Shown: positions 45,011-52,888 of the stretch, piece by piece | Numbering within the stretch: the first letter of the stretch is position 1 | Layout of the letters: the number at the start of each line of letters is the position of its first letter | From: Microaerobacter geothermalis | Lineage (GTDB): Bacteria > Bacillota > Bacilli > DSM-22679 | Direction: 5' to 3' | Length of the DNA: 53,016 nt | Assembly: GCF_021608135.1 (NCBI RefSeq) | Contig: NZ_JAKIHL010000018.1 | Location: 1 to 53,016, forward strand | The notes under the pieces: model-generated | Database searches by the model: none | What the model saw: only the letters and a program-made list of their open reading frames with translations | What the model was told of the DNA's origin: nothing | Program-made: the position numbers and the translations under genes

Positions 45011-46262
45011 GCTCTCCCTCCTCGGTCAACGATTGAAAGGACATTTGGGGACGATCCCGTTTGACATGAGCATTATCCGTAAAATTGACCGGTTTCGCTT
45101 CTATGATCGCTTGTCCATCTTCATAGACCCAAATGTTGCTTTCATCATAGCGCACCTCGATGCGTTGGCCGATAAACCGGGGAGGGACTTCATAAAGCTG
45201 TCCATGCAAGGAAAAGGTTGCGTCGTGTTTGACTTTTCGATGGTCGCGTTTAAGAAACAATGGATCGAGTAGAGCCGGATCCCCTAACATACGCACACGA
45301 TCCACCTGAGAGAGATACACCTCTAGCGGGGTTTTACCCTCTAGGGAAGCATGCGGCTTTCGATGGTAATCTTCCTCTAGCCATTGCCAGAACCGCTCGT
45401 TCAATTCCTGCAAAGAAGTCGCTGGACGTACCCTAAGCCGGGTAAAGAAGCGCGTTTTCACGGTACGAAAAAACCGTTCAATTTTGCCTTTACTAGCCGC
45501 ATCATAGGGCTGCGTATGCGTCAGGGTAATGCCAAGGCTGGCACAAGCCACATGTAATGTGTCGGCACGATATATCTTACCATTGTCTGCATAGACGATT
45601 TTAGGAAGCCCTCTGCGAATCAGTGCTTCTTTAAAGACGGTACGGAGTCCATCAAATTTCTCATTCGGGAAGAACTGTGCAAAAGGAACAATTCTACTGC
45701 AATCATCGATGAAAGCAATAAGATACGTTTTCAGCTTCTTCCCCGAATCCGTCGACAGATACACACCTTCACTCAGATCTCCTTGCCATAGCATATTGAC
45801 AGTGTCGTAAGCAAAGCGTTTACGATCCGGACTTTGCAGCAGTTCTTTCCCGAGTAGGCCGTGTTTTTTTAATAAACGGTATATGGTTGTGTAGGAGACT
45901 TCCTTCGGAAGAATCTCTCCATCTTCGATTAATTGATCGTAAAACACGGATGCCGGTATTCCCGGATGCTTTTTCCTCAACGACAAAAGATGATCCTGGT
46001 CTTCCGAAGTTAAGGCGCGGGATGTCCCTCGATCTGATCGGTGTTTTGGTTTTAAGGCTTCAAATCCGTATCGTTGGTAGCAGCGAAGCCAAGATTGAAT
46101 CGTTTTTGCAACAAATTCGCGTTCCCCATAATAAGGTACCTGGTGTTTCTGGCTGGCGAGTTTCTGTAGATACGCTTTTGGATCCTTCACCTGTCCGTTC
46201 ATCAACGGGGCAATGAGCCCAAAACGGAACAAAGCGATGCTTTCGCGTGTTTTTTCATCCAT
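45003..46262 (-). CDS. Mu/TnsB-type DDE transposase
   Basis: A 419-residue transposase. Residues about 1-125 carry helix-turn-helix domains (VAKTIQSWLRCYQRYGFEALKPK; YTTIYRLLKKHGL). The rve core shows the triad Asp in MLWQGDLSEGVYL, Asp in KIVYADNGKIYRAD and Glu in SKGKIERFFRTVKTRF. A C-terminal Mu-transpos_C beta-barrel (FSLHGQLYEVPPRFIGQRIEVRYDE) follows. TGT...ACA element ends are what this class uses. GAGGAGG lies upstream of ATG 46262. It appears intact. Confidence 0.92.
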   Translation of the reverse strand: MDEKTRESIALFRFGLIAPLMNGQVKDPKAYLQKLASQKHQVPYYGEREFVAKTIQSWLRCYQRYGFEALKPKHRSDRGTSRALTSEDQDHLLSLRKKHPGIPASVFYDQLIEDGEILPKEVSYTTIYRLLKKHGLLGKELLQSPDRKRFAYDTVNMLWQGDLSEGVYLSTDSGKKLKTYLIAFIDDCSRIVPFAQFFPNEKFDGLRTVFKEALIRRGLPKIVYADNGKIYRADTLHVACASLGITLTHTQPYDAASKGKIERFFRTVKTRFFTRLRVRPATSLQELNERFWQWLEEDYHRKPHASLEGKTPLEVYLSQVDRVRMLGDPALLDPLFLKRDHRKVKHDATFSLHGQLYEVPPRFIGQRIEVRYDESNIWVYEDGQAIIEAKPVNFTDNAHVKRDRPQMSFQSLTEEGEHV

Positions 46263-46426
46263 ATTGCTGCCTCCTCATCATCATTTGAAAGAGAGGCTAG
46301 CCGGCTAACCTAGTATATATACTGATTTCTATTGTAAGGGAGTCGAAGAATAGTCACTATGAAAAGGTTATGTGGAAGGGTGATTATTTTCTATTTGGAC
46401 TCCCTGTGGTACAATGAATATGCAAG

Positions 46427-46960
46427 TTACTTGGCCATAAAGCTGCGTTGGAAGTGACCTCGTGACCTTCTTAAGAAGGGTGCTTCGCCAAAAGCTGAGA
46501 TCATTTCAAGCAGGTTTATGGCTTTTGCTTTTTCATCATCCGGGATCTTCTCCTTCCATCCTTGATGACGAAAGAACATTATTACTTGAGTGAGCTGGCT
46601 ACAAAACCGTTTGACATAGAACCTGATTAATTGCCGGATCCTCTCATTCATAGGCGTTTTAGCCTGAACCAATCTCTCCTTCAATCTCTTCATCACAAAG
46701 GATAAGGTGTACTGAAAATAGGGAATAAGGAAGTCGGGGAGAAGGGAAAAGGTTTGGTTACAAGAACGACATTTGAGACGACAGATGGGAATGCGGTAGG
46801 AAACACCGTCTTCCAAGGCATTCCGTTCATAGAAGCCATGTCTTTTGAGGCGATTTTGCGCTTTACAGGCAGGACATTGATGAAAGTCTGGGAAGTGGTT
46901 ATTTCTACCCTGTTTCGCATAAGAGGCCAGTGTTTGTGCACATTCATAGATGAGGATCAT
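46427..46960 (-). CDS. Zinc-ribbon DUF6431 protein of the transposon
   Basis: A 177-residue protein with HQCPACKAQNRLKRHGFYERN and LKCRSCNQTFSLLPDFLIPYFQY: two CxxC pairs 40 residues apart plus a basic helical tail. This is the DUF6431 pattern, regularly found beside this transposase/ATPase pair. A DNA-binding or target-choice role, in the way zinc-finger TniQ/TnsD proteins work, is inference only. GAGGG is 6 bp upstream of the chosen ATG. 164 bp separate it from the transposase gene. Confidence 0.8.
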   Translation of the reverse strand: MILIYECAQTLASYAKQGRNNHFPDFHQCPACKAQNRLKRHGFYERNALEDGVSYRIPICRLKCRSCNQTFSLLPDFLIPYFQYTLSFVMKRLKERLVQAKTPMNERIRQLIRFYVKRFCSQLTQVIMFFRHQGWKEKIPDDEKAKAINLLEMISAFGEAPFLRRSRGHFQRSFMAK

Positions 46961-47141
46961 GTCCATCCCTCATTCATGGAGCGTATCTACCGCGCTTACG
47001 CTTGCTCTCTTCTCATTCGCGTTTGCTTGCTTCGCAAACAAACGCTCATTACGAAGCTACGCCCCCCAGCAATGAATTTACTGAATCTGAAAAAATATTA
47101 GCACATTATTTGGTAGAAACAATCCTTTAAATTTGAAAAAA

Positions 47142-47175
47142 TGCACTTTATCTTTGACAAGATAAAGTGCATTTT
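47142..47175. repeat. Perfect palindrome at the transposon right end
   Basis: AAAATGCACTTTATCTT and AAGATAAAGTGCATTTT are inverted around TGAC just inside the terminal CACA. It is probably a pair of oppositely oriented transposase binding sites, or a terminator blocking transcription into the second array. The remainder of 46967-47140 is non-coding with one hairpin (GCGTTTG...CAAACGC, about 47019-47046). Confidence 0.7.
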
Positions 47176-47179
47176 CACA

Positions 47180-48258
47180 GGATTACCTATGAGGAATTGA
47201 AACACGAAATTAACCAAAGGTACAAGGACGTCCAAAAACGTTTACGGATTACCTATGAGGAATTGAAACATAGATAAACTCGTCATCGATGGCGTAGATG
47301 TAAAAGTTTACGGATTACCTATGAGGAATTGAAACCAAAGAATTGAACATAAACTGAACGAACAGCTTGTGCGTTTACGGATTACCTATGAGGAATTGAA
47401 ACTTTCCCGGATGGATTTATTTTGAAAGCAGGAGCAACGTTTACGGATTACCTATGAGGAATTGAAACTTCCTGCTCCCGCAAACAGTTCTCCGGTTCCT
47501 GCAGTGTTTACGGATTACCTATGAGGAATTGAAACAGGTGAAAAAGTAAGCCCTGTGCATCCGGTGGCAAGGTTTACGGATTACCTATGAGGAATTGAAA
47601 CCACATTTAGATACCAAGGGGTTGAAAATATTGCAAGGTTTACGGATTACCTATGAGGAATTGAAACCCTCCTCAGAATACCAGCGATGATACCCAAACC
47701 AATGCGTTTACGGATTACCTATGAGGAATTGAAACATTTAATGAGCGAGATCTTAGTCATTATCGCTGCCGTTTACGGATTACCTATGAGGAATTGAAAC
47801 ACGGAACTTTTTAAATTCATAATTCGCTGTCTTTATGTTTACGGATTACCTATGAGGAATTGAAACAAGGAGGAAAATATTTTCCATCCTCATCAGGAAT
47901 GGTTTACGGATTACCTATGAGGAATTGAAACTCGCTTATCCCCTTTCTTTCCATCTGGTGATGGGGGTTTACGGATTACCTATGAGGAATTGAAACACTT
48001 TTGATTAAGAGAGGTGAAATGACTATGCAATGTTTACGGATTACCTATGAGGAATTGAAACAATTGAATGAATTCGATAAAATAACTCGATGTTTGAGTT
48101 TACGGATTACCTATGAGGAATTGAAACCCACAATTTGAGGAAGGTAATCTGTCAAATTGGACGTTTACGGATTACCTATGAGGAATTGAAACTCGAATTG
48201 TAAAATCCAATGGTACATTGGTTCATAAGTTTACGGATTACCTATGAGGAATTGAAAC
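47180..48258 (+). CRISPR. Second CRISPR array (16 repeats plus one 5'-truncated), leaderless
   Basis: There are sixteen full 30-bp repeats beginning GTTTACGGAT and ending GAATTGAAAC, with 16 spacers. The first unit (47180-47203) has lost its first six bases to the transposon end. The repeat differs from the long array in its first half but shares the 3' CCTATRAGGAATTGAAAC, so Cas6 and Cascade of the neighbouring operon could probably use it. Repeats are uniform up to 48258. There is no leader and no cas genes of its own. Confidence 0.98.
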
Positions 48259-48608
48259 TTGTAATATGGATTTTAAAAATAAACATACATGACTTTTTAG
48301 CCACACCCCTGACATGAAAATGGTTTAGCCATATACTTTATCTCCCATAATGTTAATAGCTTTGGGTAGCAGTAGTAATACGAGGCTTTTTATGGTGGTT
48401 CGACCCTGGAAAATAAACTGTGAGGAATTTGCTTGTGCACACCCCTATGTTGACATCCGTATTGTCAAAAATCTCTTTGTTTTAATTTGAATTTTTCTTG
48501 AAATAACAAGCTTTTTTAAAAAAAGGTTGCCACCCCCAAGTTTTAGGTTATTTGTTTAGGTGTCTACTCCAAACAAAAACCATAACCAAGGTGAGGTGGC
48601 ATGCCTTT

Positions 48609-50045
48609 ATGATAACACTTTTGTCGCACCTTTTGTCAGTGATTTTTGTTCAGCAAAAAATTATTGTATATCTGATCGGTCTTTTCTTGGGAAAATCGCT
48701 TACTCGTCATGTCTACGATGAACCGGTGAACAAACCGTATCGGCCCCTTCAGGTCAACGCCTTACCGGTGATTAAAATCCCCGAAAAGCTCGATTACAAA
48801 ACGTTATTACTCGCTTATGAGGCCAAACACGAGAAACCGCTGAAGCTGGTAAAACGACATCAGGACAGCAAGGTGAAAGTACCCAATACCCTCACTTGCC
48901 CCAGATGCCAGGCCCCCCATGAGTATCTATACGATAACACCGGAGGAAGAGGCCAGTTTTGGTGCAAAGTCTGTGACTGCCGCTTTAATTTTCGCAATTA
49001 CTATTCCAAAGCGGCCATCCTCAAATGCCCGCATTGCCTGAAGACTTTGGAAAAAATCAAAGAGCGCAAGGATTTTTGGATTTTCAAATGCAAGCATGAC
49101 GATTGCCCTTTTTATCTGCGAAACCTTCAAGCGATGAATGCTGCACAAAAGCGCCGCTTCCAAGAAGTTCCTCATGAATTTAAAGTGCACTACCTCTACC
49201 GCCAATTTCAATTTAACTACAAGCCTTTGGATAACTCGTCACCCGTATTGCCAAAAGTCGATCTTTCCCGGATCCATGTGTCTGCGCATACTCTGGGGCT
49301 CATTATGACCTATCACGTCAATTACGGCATGTCTGCCCGAAAAACGGCGGCGCTGATGAAAAACGTTCATGGCCTTTCAATTTCTCATCAGACCGTCATC
49401 AATTATTCCAACGCTGTAGCTCTTATCCTCAAGCCCTTTGTCGATCGTTACCCTTATGAGCTCTCGGGCTCCTTTTGCGGCGACGAAACCTATATCCGCG
49501 TGGAAGGACAGTGGCATTATCTCTTCTTTTTCTTCGATACCGTCAAGAAAGTGATCTTATCCTACCCTGTCTCGCCGAAACGGGATACGCTGGCGGCGAT
49601 CAAAGCCTTGGATCAGGTGCTGCAAAAGTTCAACGAGATTCCGCAGGATTTAACGTTTGTTGTAGACGGCAATCCCATCTACATCCTGGCTCAACACTAT
49701 TTCGCTCAGCACGGGATTCATTTCGATATTCACAAAGTGATCGGCCTAACCAATGAGGATCCGGTCTCCACGGAATACCGCCCGCTTAAACAGATCATTG
49801 AGCGTCTCAACCGCACCTTTAAAGGCGATTACCGCCAAACGTACGGATTCGGCTCGCAGGAGGGTTCGGTTACCTTCGTCACCTTGTTTGTCACCTACTT
49901 TAACTTTCTGCGCCCTCATGCAGCATTGGAAGGGAAAGTTCCTGTCACAATTCCCGAACTTGCCGCTCTGCCGCATATGCCGGCACGATGGTGCAAACTG
50001 ATCGATATGGCTCAAGGGTTGATTATTCAAGAGCAGTCAGCCTAG
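48609..50045 (+). CDS. DDE transposase with N-terminal zinc ribbons
   Basis: A 478-residue transposase. A hydrophobic N-terminal stretch (MITLLSHLLSVIFVQQKIIVYLIGLFLG) is odd for the class. Zinc ribbons follow: TCPRCQ...WCKVCDC (about residues 97-135) and KCPHC...CKHDDCPF. The DDE core is FCGDETYIRVEGQWHYLFFFFD, FVVDGNPIYI and IIERLNRTFKGDYRQTYGF with the Glu; a final LRPHAALEGKVP is typical of rve-type integrases. The start has AAGGTGAGG 9 bp upstream. The IS family was not determined. Confidence 0.85.
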   Translation: MITLLSHLLSVIFVQQKIIVYLIGLFLGKSLTRHVYDEPVNKPYRPLQVNALPVIKIPEKLDYKTLLLAYEAKHEKPLKLVKRHQDSKVKVPNTLTCPRCQAPHEYLYDNTGGRGQFWCKVCDCRFNFRNYYSKAAILKCPHCLKTLEKIKERKDFWIFKCKHDDCPFYLRNLQAMNAAQKRRFQEVPHEFKVHYLYRQFQFNYKPLDNSSPVLPKVDLSRIHVSAHTLGLIMTYHVNYGMSARKTAALMKNVHGLSISHQTVINYSNAVALILKPFVDRYPYELSGSFCGDETYIRVEGQWHYLFFFFDTVKKVILSYPVSPKRDTLAAIKALDQVLQKFNEIPQDLTFVVDGNPIYILAQHYFAQHGIHFDIHKVIGLTNEDPVSTEYRPLKQIIERLNRTFKGDYRQTYGFGSQEGSVTFVTLFVTYFNFLRPHAALEGKVPVTIPELAALPHMPARWCKLIDMAQGLIIQEQSA

Positions 50046-50077
50046 TTTTGATCTGTTTAGCTGAGCCCGAGTTTACC

Positions 50078-50256
50078 AGCTCTCGGCGGAGCGTACTCTT
50101 GACAAACCGAACCAGCCAAAGAGTACACTTGCAAAAGACGAGGGCTGTTTGGCATGCGCTTTGATCCGTTCCCTTCGCCCTCGTTCACAAAGAGCAGACT
50201 CTTTGGATGGTGTTTGTCAAGAGCGAGAGCACGGGTTTTCGCTAACTGGTGCTAGA
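50078..50256. repeat. Large imperfect hairpin near the IS right end
   Basis: Several inverted pairs are nested in order: CTCTTGACAAAC/GTTTGTCAAGAG, CCAAAGAGT/ACTCTTTGG, GACGAGGGC/GCCCTCGTT. Together they fold about 180 nt into one long stem. No reading frame crosses it. Confidence 0.75.
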
Positions 50257-50331
50257 TGGATCCCTCCTAGCGGTAGTTCGAGCTATTTTTCATAAGATTT
50301 TTGACACTACCCAATGCCCATTTATTACCAT

Positions 50332-50472
50332 ATGAAGTTAAGCTATACGAAAGTCATCTACAACGTATTCTACAAAACTGTCGAAGAAATCCGTAAGGTT
50401 ATCCAGGGATTTGTTTCCAAAATCAACAAGTCACCTCGGAAGGTAATTGATCGTCTTTGTATCCAATTGTAA
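50332..50472 (+). pseudogene. C-terminal remnant of an IS630-like transposase
   Basis: The frame encodes MKLSYTKVIYNVFYKTVEEI followed by RKVIQGFVSKINKSPRKVID and RLCIQL, then a stop. This resembles the last 45 residues of IS630-family transposases (the stretch after the catalytic Glu). It begins just outside the neighbouring IS, whose insertion or an associated deletion probably removed the rest. Confidence 0.5.
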
Positions 50473-50709
50473 ATCTTTAGTGCCACTTATATAGATAGCT
50501 GGAATATCCGAGGTTAATCCTTTTTTTTTGAATATTAAATTAGTAATTGTCCCAATAATTAAACTCCAAAAGAATGCTGGAAAAAATGACGATAAATAAA
50601 TAGATTCATCTCTATTTCCCACAATAAAGTTTATATTTAAGACTGTAATAACTACTATTAAATAAGTCAGGAAAAAAGTAATAATGTAATCTTTTTTTCT
50701 GAATTTCAT
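50431..50709 (-). CDS. Small two-segment membrane protein, unknown function
   Basis: A 92-residue protein with a basic start (MKFRKKDY) and two hydrophobic segments (IITFFLTYLIVVITVLNINFIV and FFPAFFWSLIIGTITNLIF). GAGGG lies 9 bp before its ATG. Its last residues overlap the IS630-like remnant on the other strand, so the C-terminus may be altered. It matches nothing I recognise. Confidence 0.5.
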   Translation of the reverse strand: MKFRKKDYIITFFLTYLIVVITVLNINFIVGNRDESIYLSSFFPAFFWSLIIGTITNLIFKKKGLTSDIPAIYISGTKDLQLDTKTINYLPR

Positions 50710-50722
50710 GTTTTATCATCCC

Positions 50723-50769
50723 TCGTATAATATGTTTAACCGACTCGTATAATATGTTTAACCAACTAG
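50723..50769. repeat. Tandem 22-bp duplication
   Basis: CTCGTATAATATGTTTAACC occurs twice in a row, the copies differing only in the last bases (GA/AA). Each contains TATAAT. It lies upstream of the small membrane protein gene. Confidence 0.75.
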
Positions 50770-50868
50770 ATTTAAAGAATTTCCAGTTGAATTTTGCTCT
50801 TTGAAAACCAAAAAATATTCAAGTTATACATTCATGCTAGCCCGTTCACTTTACCCTTGATGGTGAGT

Positions 50869-50946
50869 AGTCCGCATGGTAGGCTGGTTCGCCATACAGA
50901 CACCTTCCCTTTAGGGGGTGGCTGGCGGTCTGTATCAATCATGCGG
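50869..50946. repeat. Long hairpin at the truncated IS110 border
   Basis: GTCCGCATG pairs with CATGCGGAC, and ATACAGACACC with GGTCTGTAT inside it, giving a 78-nt rod. It ends just before the region with IS110 similarity. Confidence 0.65.
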
Positions 50947-50948
50947 AC

Positions 50949-51348
50949 CGGAGTCTCCATACCTGGCATTGATCGTGTATATGCCGCCGGTATTCTCGCT
51001 GAAATCGGCGACATCGACCGCTTCAGCGATCAAGCCGCTGTGGCCAAATATGCGGGCCTGACATGGCGTAAACACCAGTCCGGAGGCTTTGAGGCCGAAA
51101 ACACGAAACGCATTCGTTCCGGCAACCGATTCCTTCGCTATTACCTTGTTGAAGCTGCCAACTCGGTGAAAAACCGCGAACCGGAATTCGGTGAATATTA
51201 CCGGAAGAAGTATAATGAAGTGCCTAAGTATCAACACAAACGCGCCCTCGTCTTAACGGCAAGAAAACTTGTGCGTCTGGTCGATGCGCTGCTACGCAAC
51301 GTCCAACTCTACACGCCTGGAAGGAAGGTGAAAGCGGCGAACCATTAA
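50949..51348 (+). pseudogene. IS110-family transposase, C-terminal half only
   Basis: From about 50955 the frame reads SIPGIDRVYAAGILAEIGDI, then DRFSDQAAVAKYAGLTWRKHQSGG and RIRSGNRFLRYYLVEAANSV, the Transposase_20 domain with its helix-hairpin-helix start and serine region. The N-terminal DEDD domain is missing. The open frame extends upstream to 50794, but those 50 residues have no family similarity. Confidence 0.85.
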
Positions 51349-51568
51349 TCGCCCCCTTAACATCCTTCGGTAATATTTCCAGTTTCAGTAAATGATCTGG
51401 ACTGGATTTTTTTGGTATTGCCTTTTTCCCTGAGTCATTGTGTTCTGAGCCAAAATAATTTCCAATTTTCACGATTCAGGGGCTTGACATATTACCGCTG
51501 GACTTATAGTTTATATTACCCAAGAAACTTAAGTAATAGCCTCTTGGGTAATAACTAAAAATTTGATA

Positions 51569-52264
51569 TTAAATACTTTCCTTCCAACCAGTCACGTATC
51601 CGGGCTTAGTCTTAACAATAATTGCTACAGAAGCCGATACAAATCCAAAACTTGCTGTTCCATAAATTGTAAAAGGACCGTTTCCATATGCATAGTCACC
51701 ACTCTTCCAATGACTAGAAACACCGTCTGTTACAATAATTAATGGATCATAGTTTGAATGAGAATTAATCGCATTATCAGATCTAATTACTTTGTTAGTA
51801 GATCCATCATAAGTATAGTAAACTTTGGTTTGTAATGAAGTAACAGGAATACCTAGAACTGTCATAGTCCATTTATAAGAGCCCCATCCGCTTTGCTCCG
51901 TTGAAAGAACTTGTACTCCCGATTTTTTATTAGTGATAAAAGAGTCTTCATATTCAGCCTTAACGATAACATCACCGTTAGCGAGTTTTACTTCATCCCC
52001 AATTCCTATATCGGTTAAAGCTTTAATAGCTTTCTCCTTAATTTCCTTGTTATATATTAACTCAACAAATTTACCCTTTTCCTTTTTTGATAATTTATCA
52101 AACTTTTCAAGATTATTTGCAGTAAATTTATCGTTCTTAGCTTTTTCTACTAAGTATCCCCTAAAGTTATCAATCTTCTGATCTGTATTAGATGCAGCAA
52201 AAACACTAACATTTACAGAAGAGATAACCATTAGCATAACAAGAAAGAAAATAAATTTTTTCAA
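51569..52264 (-). CDS. Secreted protein of unknown function
   Basis: A 231-residue protein with a Sec signal peptide: KKFIFFLVMLMVISSVNVSVFAAS, cleavage probably after VFA. A lysine/aspartate-rich helical stretch (residues about 28-85) is followed by a beta-rich, aromatic C-terminal part (WGSYKWTMTVLGIPVTSLQTKVYYTYDG...GPFTIYGTASFGFVSASVAIIV). TTG 52264 is chosen because AAAGGGG then lies 8 bp upstream; GTG 52273 is in frame but sits on the ribosome binding site. No family is recognised. Confidence 0.75.
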   Translation of the reverse strand: MKKFIFFLVMLMVISSVNVSVFAASNTDQKIDNFRGYLVEKAKNDKFTANNLEKFDKLSKKEKGKFVELIYNKEIKEKAIKALTDIGIGDEVKLANGDVIVKAEYEDSFITNKKSGVQVLSTEQSGWGSYKWTMTVLGIPVTSLQTKVYYTYDGSTNKVIRSDNAINSHSNYDPLIIVTDGVSSHWKSGDYAYGNGPFTIYGTASFGFVSASVAIIVKTKPGYVTGWKESI

Positions 52265-52458
52265 AACAAACACCCCTTTTTTAATTAATGAATCACTGAT
52301 TTAGTCACACAGTATCGATTACTAAACACGCTCGTCTTTGTTCATCGTTTTTAATTCTGCCTACTTATTCTGCATTTCCACCTTCCTTGGCGGATTAACC
52401 CGTTTACAATTCGCATCTCAGTATTTTACAATACATACTAAGATCCTTTTTATAAAAG

Positions 52459-52516
52459 GGTCGTGCCTTGCCACCACCAAGTGATTCGGCGAAAATCAGG
52501 TCTTGGTGGTGGCTGT
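52459..52516. terminator. Strong hairpin terminator
   Basis: GCCACCACCAAG and CTTGGTGGTGGC form a perfect 12-bp stem, followed on the plus strand by TGTTTCTTTT. It belongs to no visible gene. The stretch 52280-52690 is otherwise featureless and AT-rich. Confidence 0.65.
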
Positions 52517-52689
52517 TTCTTTTATCATAAACTAGAAAAAATTTCTTGCAATAGTTTTCGGATAACTCAGAATAAAATCGGGATATTTCCCCGTTTTAAC
52601 AGGATAAATCCCATTTAAGAACTTCCTTCAATATTTCATCCTCATAAACACCTAATTTATCCTCATTTTCCAGTGAATTATCCCAACCC

Positions 52690-52745
52690 TCTGTCAAGCG
52701 TTAGTGAAAATGTCATATTAAAACGTCAGTGATTCTGTCTCTTTT
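52690..52745. mobile_element. Possible insertion-sequence end
   Basis: TGTCAAGCGTTAGTGAAAAT is followed by GTCATATTAAAACGTCAGTGATT. The repeated xTTAGTGAxx / CAGTGATT spacing is reminiscent of IS21-type ends. No transposase gene is in the window, so this is only a suggestion. Confidence 0.25.
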
Positions 52746-52752
52746 TTAGATG

Positions 52753-52888
52753 TTCTTCATCCCTTGAGGGATGTTAGCTTGTATCGCTCATTTCATCAAG
52801 GGTAAAGGCAAAGCCCTCGCTGTCCCTCGCCCTTGATTTCATTCACGATACAAGCTATTAGGGCCATTAAGGGATGAAGGATGACCTA
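52753..52888. repeat. Large inverted repeat at the window's right end
   Basis: CTTCATCCCTT/AAGGGATGAAG at the base, TAGCTTGTATCG/CGATACAAGCTA in the middle and CAAGGG/CCCTTG near the tip form a rod of about 135 nt. No reading frame crosses it. The last 130 bases of the window show nothing I can assign. Confidence 0.7.

Larger units (their letters stand above)
43706..47179 (-). mobile_element. TnsB/TnsC-type transposon lodged between two CRISPR arrays
   Basis: A 3474-bp element with TGT...ACA ends. The left end reads TGTAAACTTGCA; the right end read inward is TGTGAAAATGCA (9 of 12 matching). TTTTCACA recurs inside the left end (about 43736 and 43790) and at the right tip, and GCACATTATTT occurs once near each end; these may be transposase sites. 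The right end also holds a 17-bp palindrome (47142-47175). It contains four minus-strand genes: zinc-ribbon DUF6431, Mu-type transposase, ExeA-like ATPase and a DUF5348-like protein. The flanking 5-mers differ (ATAAG and GGATT), so there is no direct target duplication. Confidence 0.85.
48463..50306 (+). mobile_element. Insertion sequence with zinc-ribbon DDE transposase
   Basis: A 1844-bp element bounded by TGTCAAAAATCT (48463-48474) and its inverse AGATTTTTGACA (50295-50306), a perfect 12-bp inverted repeat. No clear target duplication is visible. The region 48259-48462 before it is non-coding; the phrase CACACCCCT...TGACAT occurs twice there (about 48302 and 48440). The right 230 bp after the gene fold into a large imperfect hairpin. 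Confidence 0.7.

Noticed and set aside
47019-47046. A tRNA-like fold in the transposon right end
   Set aside because: Only one simple hairpin is present; there is no acceptor stem, T-loop or CCA context.
43706-47179. A CRISPR-associated transposon (CAST)
   Set aside because: The element has no tniQ and no cas genes between its ends, and the neighbouring I-B operon is a normal one with cas3, cas4, cas1 and cas2. Position beside arrays alone does not make it RNA-guided.
50794-50948. The first 50 codons of the IS110-like frame as a true N-terminus
   Set aside because: They cross a hairpin and have no IS110 similarity; the catalytic DEDD domain is absent.
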